Assembly (NCBI RefSeq): GCF_030518235.1
Contig: NZ_JAULSA010000009.1
Span: 157,950-221,949, forward strand
Reading direction: 5' to 3'
Length of the DNA: 64,000 nucleotides
From: Saccharibacillus sp. CPCC 101409
GTDB lineage: Bacteria; Bacillota; Bacilli; Paenibacillales; Paenibacillaceae
Positions 29,733 through 36,940 of the stretch are shown here, piece after piece (the stretch's first letter is position 1; the number at the start of each line of letters is the position of its first letter). The notes beneath the pieces are model-generated. The model saw only the letters and a program-made list of their open reading frames with translations. It had not been told where the DNA came from and did no database searches. The position numbers were made by a program, and so were the translations under genes.

Positions 29733-30680
29733 ATGCAAGGACATGAAGTGCGTGAACGCGCGAAAAAAGTGTACGGCGGCATCGACGAACTGGTCGGCAA
29801 TACGCCGATGGTCAAGCTTCGCCGCCTGGCGCCGGAGAACGCGGCGGAGATTTACGTGAAGCTGGAGTACTTCAATCCGTCGGGCAGCGTGAAAGACCGC
29901 GCGGCGCGCAATTTGATCGAAACGGCGGAGCGGCGGGGCCTGCTGGCTCCCGGCAGCACGATTATCGAGCCGACCAGCGGCAATACCGGCATCGGCCTGG
30001 CGATGATCGCCGCGGCCAAAGGCTATCGGGCGATCCTGATCATGCCCGACAATATGTCGCGCGAACGCATCAATCTGCTCAAAGCGTACGGCGCGGAAGT
30101 GGTGCTGACGCCGAGCGCGGAACGGATGCCCGGCGCAATCCGCAAAGCGGCGGAGCTTCAGGCCGGCATTCCCGGCAGCTTCGTGCCGCAGCAATTCGAG
30201 AATCCGGCGAACCCGGACGCGCATCGGGGCACGACCGCGGTCGAGATTCTCCAGCAAACGGAGGGGCGTCTCGACGCCTTCGTCGCGACCGCCGGCACGG
30301 GCGGAACGATTACGGGCACCGGCGAAAGCCTGCGCGCTGAGCTGCCGGATCTGCATATCGCGGTCGTGGAACCGGAAGGCTCGCCGGTACTGTCCGGCGG
30401 CGCGCCCGGTCCGCACAAACTGGTCGGCACCAGTCCGGGCTTCGTGCCGCCGATCCTGAATACGGACGTGTACGACGAGATCGTCCGCATCAAAGACGAC
30501 GAAGCGCTGCGTACCATGCGCGATCTGGCCCGGCTTGAAGGCCTGCTGCTCGGCCCGTCGTCGGGAGCGTCCGTATATGCGGCGATCGGGATCGCCCGCC
30601 GGCTCGGCCGTGGCAAAAAGGTCGTCTGCATCGCGCCCGATACGGGCGAGCGGTATTTGAGCATGGGAATTTTCGACTGA
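29733..30680 (+). CDS. cysK: Cysteine synthase (O-acetylserine sulfhydrylase)
   Basis: Pyridoxal-phosphate enzyme making cysteine from O-acetylserine and sulphide. 315 residues. The PLP lysine is near 54 in G-S-V-K-D-R, the substrate loop is T-S-G-N-T-G-I-G, and the phosphate-binding loop G-T-G-G-T-I-T-G-T-G is present. The ending Y-L-S-M-G-I-F-D resembles the CysK C-terminus. The L-L-G-P-S-S-G-A-S loop is typical of CysK/CysM. GGAAAGGAAGG precedes ATG 29733. No cysteine-responsive leader was recognised. Confidence 0.9.
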   Translation: MQGHEVRERAKKVYGGIDELVGNTPMVKLRRLAPENAAEIYVKLEYFNPSGSVKDRAARNLIETAERRGLLAPGSTIIEPTSGNTGIGLAMIAAAKGYRAILIMPDNMSRERINLLKAYGAEVVLTPSAERMPGAIRKAAELQAGIPGSFVPQQFENPANPDAHRGTTAVEILQQTEGRLDAFVATAGTGGTITGTGESLRAELPDLHIAVVEPEGSPVLSGGAPGPHKLVGTSPGFVPPILNTDVYDEIVRIKDDEALRTMRDLARLEGLLLGPSSGASVYAAIGIARRLGRGKKVVCIAPDTGERYLSMGIFD

Positions 30681-30755
30681 GACGGCTTAGGGCCGATGAC
30701 GCTCCGGTACTCGGTACTGGTACTCCAAATTCAATCGACGAAAGGCGGATACCGC

Positions 30756-31292
30756 ATGGAAACAAAGCGAGACAGGCTCGAGGTTCGCGCGCTGCCGGGT
30801 TATCCCGAAGAAATCGGATGCTGGCTCTGGGCGATGGAAGATGTAAGGAGCAAGCTGCTGAACAAGATCGGCGATCTGACCCAGGCGGAACTCGACGCGC
30901 AAATCGACGGCTATCCGACGACGATCGGCGCTCTGCTGTACCATATCGCCCGCGTCGAAGCGGGCTGGCTGTATTTCGATATCCTGCAGGCGAACGGGTT
31001 CGGTGCGGATATCGAGCCATGGCTGCGCGATGAAGAGCGCGACGAACAGGGGATGCTGAGCCACGAGACGGGCGAGAGCCTGGACCGGTATATGGAACGG
31101 CTGGCGGTCGTGCGCCGCGATTTCCTGAATCGGTTCAAAGCGATCGATTCCGAAGACTGGAGAAGAATCCGGGTACTGCCGGACGAATACGACGTAACGC
31201 CGGAATGGGCGGTCTATCATCTGCTGGAGCACGAAGCGCATCATCGGGGGCAGATTTACCGGATGATCGGACAACTGCGCAGACGAACGTGA
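30756..31292 (+). CDS. DinB-like four-helix protein
   Basis: 178 residues of the DinB/YfiT superfamily, a four-helix bundle that usually carries a divalent metal on three histidines. Likely ligands are the His in L-L-Y-H-I-A near 70 and those in E-H-E-A-H-H-R-G-Q near 160-167. The central part resembles the thiol-transferase-like DinB_2 group. Members are often stress-induced or act in bacillithiol-type chemistry, but no substrate can be assigned. ATG 30756 follows AAAGGCGG. A terminator follows. Confidence 0.78.
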   Translation: METKRDRLEVRALPGYPEEIGCWLWAMEDVRSKLLNKIGDLTQAELDAQIDGYPTTIGALLYHIARVEAGWLYFDILQANGFGADIEPWLRDEERDEQGMLSHETGESLDRYMERLAVVRRDFLNRFKAIDSEDWRRIRVLPDEYDVTPEWAVYHLLEHEAHHRGQIYRMIGQLRRRT

Positions 31293-31316
31293 AGACGGAA
31301 GCGGAATAGGCAAAAG

Positions 31317-31363
31317 AAAACCCGGCGGGTTCTCGCTTGAGTACGGGGACCCGCCGGGTTTTT
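31317..31363. terminator. Strong terminator
   Basis: AAAACCCGGCGGGT pairs with ACCCGCCGGGTTTT around a 17-base loop; T-run on the plus strand and A-run on the left. Confidence 0.88.
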
Positions 31364-31485
31364 GGACGCGGAGCCGCTTTTTTGCAGGTTCAGCTTTCGA
31401 TGTGGCGGGTATAAGGTCCCCAGGCAACAAAAGCCCGCCGGATTTGCGGCGGGAACGGCACAAGCCGTGCAGAGGAGGGACGAGG

Positions 31486-32535
31486 ATGGCCCATCGGGAC
31501 GCCTATTTCGACAATCTAAAATTTCTGTTGATCGCGCTGGTCGTCGTCGGCCACGCGATCGAACCGCTCAGCTCAGATCCGGCCCTGCGGCCGCTTTACT
31601 TAACGATTTACGCTTTTCATATTCCGCTGTTCGTGCTGATTTCGGGTTACTTTTGTAAAAATATCACGAGCACCGATTACCGGATCAAAGTGGTCGGATC
31701 GCTTGTCGTGCCTTATTTGATCTTCGAGACGCTGTATTCGCTGTACGATTACGCGTTCTCGGGCGGCCAGCGGCTGACGTTTTCCTATTTTACGCCGTAC
31801 TGGCTGATGTGGTTCATCTTCAGTTCGATCATCTGGAAAGCGGTGCTGCCTTATGCGGTAAAGATCCGAGGCGCGCTGCCGATCTCGATCGTGGTCGCCG
31901 TGCTGGCCGGTTATGCGACCGATGCCGAGTATTACGCCAGCATCTCGCGGACGATCGTGTTTTTTCCGTTTTTCCTGGCCGGCTACTATCTGGATAAAAA
32001 AACGATTATCCGCCTGCGCACGCCGCTGCTGAAAGGATTGTCGATTTTTGTTTTGGCAGCCGCAGGGGTTATCATGGTAAAGTACGGGAGCTTTATCCGG
32101 GCCGAATGGTTCTACGGAAGCCTGCCGTACCGGGCGCTCGGCCATCCCGAATGGACGGCCGGTCTATATCGGATCGCCGCTTACGCCGCATCCGTGCTGA
32201 TCGGCGGCGCGGTGATGATCCTGATGACCGGACGCACCGTTCCGCATGTCTCCAAACTCGGACGCAATACGCTGTACGCGTATCTGCTGCACGGGTTTGT
32301 CGTGCGAAGCCTGCCGACCTCCTGGCTGTACGACCATTACGGAGCGGGCTGGTGGATGGCGGCGCTGATTCCGCTGGGCCTGCTGCTGACCGCGTTCCTC
32401 TCGTCGGAGCCGGTAATGAGCCGCTTCCGCTGGCTGCTTGAGCCGAATCTGGACCGATGGTTCAAGAAAGCCGATCCGGCCGAACAGGGAAGCGGAGGAC
32501 GGCGCGAGCGCAGGCCGCAGCCGAGAAACGACTAA
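31486..32535 (+). CDS. Membrane acyltransferase, family 3 (fucose 4-O-acetylase-like)
   Basis: 349 residues with about ten membrane segments. The N-terminus reads D-N-L-K-F-L-L-I-A-L-V-V-V-G-H, placing the conserved acyl-transfer His near residue 22, followed by F-H-I-P-L-F-V-L-I-S-G-Y, both hallmarks of acyltransferase family 3. Such proteins O-acetylate cell-surface or exopolysaccharide sugars. The C-terminus is a basic cytoplasmic tail rich in Arg. GAGGAGGGACGAGG precedes ATG 31486. No polysaccharide cluster surrounds it, so the acceptor is unknown. Confidence 0.82.
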   Translation: MAHRDAYFDNLKFLLIALVVVGHAIEPLSSDPALRPLYLTIYAFHIPLFVLISGYFCKNITSTDYRIKVVGSLVVPYLIFETLYSLYDYAFSGGQRLTFSYFTPYWLMWFIFSSIIWKAVLPYAVKIRGALPISIVVAVLAGYATDAEYYASISRTIVFFPFFLAGYYLDKKTIIRLRTPLLKGLSIFVLAAAGVIMVKYGSFIRAEWFYGSLPYRALGHPEWTAGLYRIAAYAASVLIGGAVMILMTGRTVPHVSKLGRNTLYAYLLHGFVVRSLPTSWLYDHYGAGWWMAALIPLGLLLTAFLSSEPVMSRFRWLLEPNLDRWFKKADPAEQGSGGRRERRPQPRND

Positions 32536-32586
32536 GACACGCCCTGGGCTTCGAAGCGAATAATTGATGATGGAGGAATGAATGCA

Positions 32587-33657
32587 ATGACGAACGAAGA
32601 AGAAACGCGCAATGCGGAATTGCAGGACTCGTCCTTGAAAAAGATCGGGGATATCCCGATATCCGTGCTGGATCTCTCGCAGATCCTTGAAGGACATACC
32701 GCGTCGGACGCGTTCAGGGACAGCCTGGATCTGGCCCGCCGCGCGGAACAATGGGGATACAACCGCTACTGGGTAGCGGAGCATCATAATATGCCAGGCG
32801 TCGCAAGCTCGGCGACCTCGGTCGTCATCGGCTACCTGGCCGCAGGAACGTCGAAGATCCGCGTCGGAGCCGGCGGCATCATGCTGCCGAACCACGCGCC
32901 GCTGGTGATCGCCGAGCAGTTCGGCACGCTGGAATCGATGTATCCCGGCCGGATCGATCTGGGGCTCGGCCGCGCGCCGGGCAGCGACCGCCGTACTTCG
33001 CAGGCGCTGCGCCGCGATATCAACAGCGGCGAAGATTTCCCGCAGCTGCTGGAAGAACTGCGCGGCTTTTTCGACGCTTCGGCGACTTCGTACCACGCGC
33101 CGATCCGCGCCGTGCCCGGCGAAGGCTTGAATATCCCGATCTGGCTGCTGGGCTCCAGCGATTTCAGCGCGCGCCTGGCCGCCGCGCTCGGCCTGCCGTT
33201 CTCGTTCGCCGGCCACTTCTCGCCGGACTATCTCGACCGCGCGCTGCACGTCTACCGCAGCACGTTTCAACCCGGCGTGCTGGAGGCGCCTTACGTGATG
33301 CTGGGCGTGTCGATGATCGCCGCCGATACGCAGGAGCGGGCGGAATTCCTGTCCACCACCATGCAGCAGCAGGTGATCGCCCTGACCCGCGGCCGCCCGG
33401 GCAAGATCCAGCCGCCGGCCGATCTGTCGTCCCGGCTCGATCCGCTGGAACTCGCGGCTGTGCGCAAGCGCATGGAGTCCGCCGTCGTCGGCGATCCGGC
33501 GACCGTCCGCGAACGCCTCGACCTGCTGATGCAGCGCACGCAGGCCGACGAACTGATCGTGACCAGCGGCATCTACGACCACGCCGAGCGGCTTCATTCT
33601 TATGAGATCCTGGCCGGAATCGCGCTCCCGTCTCGGCAGTCCCAAACGGTAGAGTAA
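32587..33657 (+). CDS. Luciferase-like flavin-dependent oxidoreductase
   Basis: 356 residues of the bacterial luciferase-like (LLM) superfamily, a TIM barrel using reduced FMN. It carries the MsnO8-group pattern: I-S-V-L-D-L-S near the start, [12 protein letters not shown] near 60, [15 protein letters not shown] near 95, and [11 protein letters not shown]. Substrate unknown. ATG 32587 is preferred over ATG 32578, which lies one base from GGAGG; 32587 has ten. Confidence 0.85.
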   Translation: MTNEEETRNAELQDSSLKKIGDIPISVLDLSQILEGHTASDAFRDSLDLARRAEQWGYNRYWVAEHHNMPGVASSATSVVIGYLAAGTSKIRVGAGGIMLPNHAPLVIAEQFGTLESMYPGRIDLGLGRAPGSDRRTSQALRRDINSGEDFPQLLEELRGFFDASATSYHAPIRAVPGEGLNIPIWLLGSSDFSARLAAALGLPFSFAGHFSPDYLDRALHVYRSTFQPGVLEAPYVMLGVSMIAADTQERAEFLSTTMQQQVIALTRGRPGKIQPPADLSSRLDPLELAAVRKRMESAVVGDPATVRERLDLLMQRTQADELIVTSGIYDHAERLHSYEILAGIALPSRQSQTVE

Positions 33658-33683
33658 AATTTGACACCTACTTTTTCTTATCC

Positions 33684-33735
33684 TTCGAGCCGATGCGTAT
33701 CCTTCAAACGCGGATTGGCTCGGGGGATTTTTATT
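33684..33735 (+). terminator. Intrinsic terminator
   Basis: CGAGCCGAT and ATTGGCTCG arms around an inner GCGT/ACGC stem, then GGGGGATTTTTA. Confidence 0.6.
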
Positions 33736-33855
33736 GCCAAAAATAAATGCGAACAATTGTGCGTATTTTTTTACAAAAAACATCTTTTTGACGCGACTTG
33801 ATGACATAATAATGCTATAATGAAGAAATCACGCAATGCGCAAGGAGGAAGCGGT

Positions 33856-34107
33856 TTGGCAAAAGGTAAAGTCGCAAAAAGGCCGACTCGCGACGAATTC
33901 GTTCTGGAAGAAATCGGGAATCAACTGACTGAGGCCTATCAGGAGCAATCCGTCGTGGAATTGACAGTCTGGGGACGGGAAGAAGCCGCCCGCGGCATGA
34001 TCGTGAAGATGGACCCGAGAACGGGCCGCGTACACGTACAAAAGGGCGAAGAACTGGACAAAGTTCCGTTTATGGATATCATGGCCGTCAACTATCCGCG
34101 GGATTGA
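33856..34107 (+). CDS. YolD-like protein
   Basis: 83 residues. The C-terminal half reads V-E-L-T-V-W-G-R-E-E-(x)n-G-x-I-V-K-M-D-x-R-T-G-R-V-H-V and then V-P-F-M-D-I, the YolD-like pattern. In Bacillus YolD is encoded beside the UvrX/DNA-polymerase V homologue and has no known enzymatic role; no polymerase gene is adjacent here. TTG 33856 is chosen because AAGGAGG (33842-33848) is 7 bases upstream. The ATG at 33820 overlaps TATAAT (33816-33821), a likely -10, so it cannot be translated from that promoter. Confidence 0.75.
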   Translation: MAKGKVAKRPTRDEFVLEEIGNQLTEAYQEQSVVELTVWGREEAARGMIVKMDPRTGRVHVQKGEELDKVPFMDIMAVNYPRD

Positions 34108-34169
34108 TCCGCAAAGCAATCGATTCATCGAAGCGGAGCAGCCCGAGCGCTCGTTTCTCCGCCCAATCA

Positions 34170-34207
34170 GAAGCTCTGCCCGGTCCCCAAGCCGGATAGA
34201 GCCTTTT
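34170..34207 (+). terminator. Terminator of the YolD-like gene
   Basis: AGCTCT and CCCGG arms pair with CCGG and AGAGC, followed by six T residues. Confidence 0.6.
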
Positions 34208-34221
34208 TTCTGCCGACGCCC

Positions 34222-34395
34222 GCCCACGCCATGCCGCAGTCCGCGTCGGGCGAAGCCCACGCCAAGCCGCAGTCCGCGTCGGGCGAAGCCCACGCCAAGC
34301 CGCAGTTCGCGTCGGGCGAAGCCCACGCCATGCCGCAGTTCGCGTCGGGCGAAGCCCACGCCATGCCGCAGTTCGCGTTGGGCGAAGCCCGCGCC
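34222..34395. repeat. 33-bp minisatellite, five full units and a partial sixth
   Basis: Units begin GCCCACGCC at 34222, 34255, 34288, 34321 and 34354, with a partial at 34387. They differ only at three or four positions. On the minus strand one frame reads the 11-residue repeat A-S-P-D-A-N-C-G-M-A-W, but there is no ribosome site, so coding is doubtful. Confidence 0.95.
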
Positions 34396-34425
34396 AAAAA
34401 GCCGTGAGGAATTTATCCTCACGGC
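34396..34425 (-). terminator. Terminator for the minus strand (trhO side)
   Basis: Perfect 10-bp stem GCCGTGAGGA / TCCTCACGGC with a five-base loop. On the minus strand it is followed by five T residues, so trhO transcripts would cross the structured repeat at 34458 before ending here. Confidence 0.8.
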
Positions 34426-34457
34426 CACAACAAAAACCCGGCTGAACGCGTATACGT

Positions 34458-34585
34458 AGCGGAGGGGCGGGGGAAGCTGGAGAAGCGGAGCGTTCGCCTT
34501 TGAAATCGGATTTCCCCGTTTAACGGGTGCCAATTCAAGAAATCCGATTTCAACAAGCGATCGAAAGCTCCCCCGCCCCGCAGCG
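34458..34585. repeat. Structured palindromic repeat, copy A
   Basis: Outer stem GGGGCGGGGG...AGCT (34464-34478) with AGCTCCCCCGCCCC (34566-34579), one bulged A. Junction CGTTCGCCTT and CAACAAGCGA contain complementary TCGC/GCGA. Inner 14-bp perfect stem TGAAATCGGATTTC (34501-34514) with GAAATCCGATTTCA (34539-34552). Same architecture as copies B and C. Confidence 0.85.
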
Positions 34586-34630
34586 TCTCCCAGCGCGTCG
34601 CAGTATCTCCCAGCGCGCCCTAACCAACGT

Positions 34631-35512
34631 TTACACCGCCGTCACCGTCTCCTTACAAACGTCCGAGCAGTAATGGCTGTGCTCGTCCGCGCAGGACTCG
34701 CATACCAGATGCTGCAGATTGCACACCGGACAATTGACGTACACGTCGGTCGGCTCGTCGCAGTGATAACATTTGCCCACGACGCTCGGCGCCACCTGAT
34801 TGATCGGAACCGAAATGCGCTCGTCGAATACATAACATTTTCCGTCGAACAGGTCGCCCTGCACCTCGGGATCTTTGCCGTAAGTCACGATGCCGCCTTC
34901 AAGCTGGGCCACATTCGCGAAGCCTTCTTCCAGCATAAAGCCGGTCAGCTTCTCGCAGCGGATGCCGCCCGTGCAGTAGGTCAGGATCGTTTTGTCCTTG
35001 TGCTCGGACATATTGTCGCGAATCCACTGCGGAAAATCGCGGAACGAGTCGATATCCGGACGGATCGCGCCTCGGAAGTGGCCCAGATCGTACTCGTAAT
35101 CGGTGCGTCCGTCCAGCACGATCACCTCTTCTTTTTGCAGCTGCTCGTGAAACTCTTTCGGAGACAGGCGCGTACCGAATTGAACGTTCGGATCGAGTTC
35201 TTTTTCATACCGGAACGTCACCAGCTCTTCTTTATGGCGCACGAAGATTTTCTTGAACGCATGTTCTTCGGATTCGTCGATCTTGAACACCGTGTCCGCA
35301 AAGCGCGGGTCGGCCGTCAGTGCCTGCATATAACGTTCGGTCTGCTCGTACGTGCCGGACAGCGTGCCGTTGATGCCTTCGCTCGCGATCAGGATGCGTC
35401 CTTTGACGCCCAGGTCCTTGCAGTACTGCAAATGCTCGGCCGTAAACGTCTCGGGATCGTCGATACGCACGAATTTATAGAACAGCAAAATGCGGTAAGG
35501 TTGTTTTTCCAT
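34631..35512 (-). CDS. trhO: tRNA uridine(34) hydroxylase TrhO (rhodanese-domain protein)
   Basis: 293 residues. TrhO uses oxygen to make 5-hydroxyuridine at tRNA position 34, the first step to mo5U/cmo5U wobble modification. The N-terminal acylphosphatase-like part (about 1-95, with [13 protein letters not shown]) precedes a rhodanese domain with the active loop C-T-G-G-I-R-C-E-K (Cys near 180). A C-terminal Cys-rich zinc-ribbon-like tail (C-Y-H-C-D, C-P-V-C-N, C-x-x-C, H-Y-C) follows. ATG 35512 has AGGTGA at good spacing; the extension to 35575 does not. Confidence 0.9.
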   Translation of the reverse strand: MEKQPYRILLFYKFVRIDDPETFTAEHLQYCKDLGVKGRILIASEGINGTLSGTYEQTERYMQALTADPRFADTVFKIDESEEHAFKKIFVRHKEELVTFRYEKELDPNVQFGTRLSPKEFHEQLQKEEVIVLDGRTDYEYDLGHFRGAIRPDIDSFRDFPQWIRDNMSEHKDKTILTYCTGGIRCEKLTGFMLEEGFANVAQLEGGIVTYGKDPEVQGDLFDGKCYVFDERISVPINQVAPSVVGKCYHCDEPTDVYVNCPVCNLQHLVCESCADEHSHYCSDVCKETVTAV

Positions 35513-35716
35513 AACGTTATCACCTGAAATTCCATTGATTTTTGCCGCCGCTTCCTGTAGGATGCTGGCGTGCAACTTAAAATTTTAGACTTTTTATCGG
35601 TTTTCGTCAATCGGAACGGATTGCGGTTCAAACGGGTTCGCGGACGAAAAACCGGATTATCCATAGATTGCAGCACGGGGGCCGCCCCTAGCACAGAAAT
35701 AAGGAGAGTTAACACA

Positions 35717-36739
35717 ATGACTTCGCAAAAAGAAATGTTCGACCGTCTCTGCCGCAGCGGTGTGGATTTGGCCGCGTATTCGACTTATGAGATCGGCGGG
35801 GAAGCCGCGCATCTGGCGCTGCCCCGCTCAACCGAGGAAGTGGCTCTGCTGCTGGACGGAGCGCGTACGAGAGGATTGAATCCGTATCTGTTCGGCATGG
35901 GCTCCAACACCCTTTTCCCGGATGCGCCGGACCCGGACATGCTGTTTTTCTCGCTCAAGGAGCATATCGAGTTCAAACTGCTGCCGGGCCGCCTGTTCGT
36001 ATCCGCGGGCACGCCGATGACGCTGCTGGCGCTGTTCGGGCTGTATACGGGCATCGACTCGTTCGATTTTACTTTCCTGCTGCCGGGCACCCTCGGAGCG
36101 GGCATTTACATGAACGCCAAATATTTCAGCCACCAGATCAGCGACGTGCTGGAAACGGCTTACGTGATCGACAAGGAGCATCCGGAAAAAGGCATCGTTC
36201 CGATTCCGCTCAGCGGCTGCGAGTATGGTTATAAAACGTCCATTTTTATGCGCAGGCCGCTGATCGTCGTCGGAGCGGACCTCAAACTTCCGGTCGATCC
36301 GCAGCTGACGCCGGCGCAAACCGACGAATTGTTCGCGCGGCTGAAAGCGAAAAATTTGCCCACATCCGTACTGCCGAATTATTTCCGCCATTACACAAAC
36401 GAGCTGAACGCCGCCGCCCGGGCCGGGCTGAACGTGCGCCAGGAACTGCTTGACGTGATCGCCGATCGCGGCGGCAAACTGCATTTCGACTATCCGTCCT
36501 GCGGTTCGGTGTTCAAAAACAACTATACGATCGGCGAGCCGATGGGCAAGCTGGTCGACCGGCTGGGACTGCGGGGGACCGTGCGCGGAGGCGCCAAAAT
36601 CTCCGACCACCACGGCAATATCATCCAGAACCGGGGCGGCGCCAAAGCGGGCGACGTGACCGATCTGGTGAAGCTGGTGCAGGAGAAGGTAGAAGCACAG
36701 TTCGGTTTCGTACCGGAACCCGAATTGGTCATTGTCTAA
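35717..36739 (+). CDS. MurB-type FAD-binding UDP-N-acetylenolpyruvoylglucosamine reductase homologue
   Basis: 340 residues with the MurB two-domain FAD fold: S-T-Y-E-I-G-G-E-A near 20-30, F-G-M-G-S-N-T-L-F near 58, and the C-terminal substrate domain C-G-S-V-F-K-N containing the proton-donor Ser, then G-A-K-I-S-D-H-H-G-N-I-I-Q-N. The reaction would be NADPH-dependent reduction in muropeptide precursor synthesis. The N-terminal domain is divergent from housekeeping MurB, so a paralogue is likely. AAGGAGAG precedes ATG 35717. It is divergent from trhO and stands outside a division/cell-wall cluster. Confidence 0.78.
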   Translation: MTSQKEMFDRLCRSGVDLAAYSTYEIGGEAAHLALPRSTEEVALLLDGARTRGLNPYLFGMGSNTLFPDAPDPDMLFFSLKEHIEFKLLPGRLFVSAGTPMTLLALFGLYTGIDSFDFTFLLPGTLGAGIYMNAKYFSHQISDVLETAYVIDKEHPEKGIVPIPLSGCEYGYKTSIFMRRPLIVVGADLKLPVDPQLTPAQTDELFARLKAKNLPTSVLPNYFRHYTNELNAAARAGLNVRQELLDVIADRGGKLHFDYPSCGSVFKNNYTIGEPMGKLVDRLGLRGTVRGGAKISDHHGNIIQNRGGAKAGDVTDLVKLVQEKVEAQFGFVPEPELVIV

Positions 36740-36940
36740 CTATCCGGTGATAAATTTCGACAATGTTCGGCTTTTACGCTGATTTTACAAATTAATTTGT
36801 GATTTTTACGAAATTGTGAACCTTCTCGCCGAAACTCATGCTAGAATGAGGATCAAAAGACCCGATACCAAAATCGTGCTTTGTTGAAAAATGTTTTCAC
36901 AAACGGGTTTTCAAAAACAGATCCAACAGGAGGCGGTTAA

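Noticed and set aside
33820..33855. Start of the YolD-like gene at ATG 33820
   Set aside because: It overlaps TATAAT at 33816-33821; TTG 33856 has a perfect ribosome site.
34222..34395. Tandem 33-bp units considered as a CRISPR array
   Set aside because: Units abut without unique spacers and are not separated palindromic repeats; no cas gene is present.
34167..34397. Minus-strand 76-codon frame encoding an 11-residue repeat
   Set aside because: It has no ribosome site and begins inside the tandem array; best explained by the 33-bp period preserving a frame.
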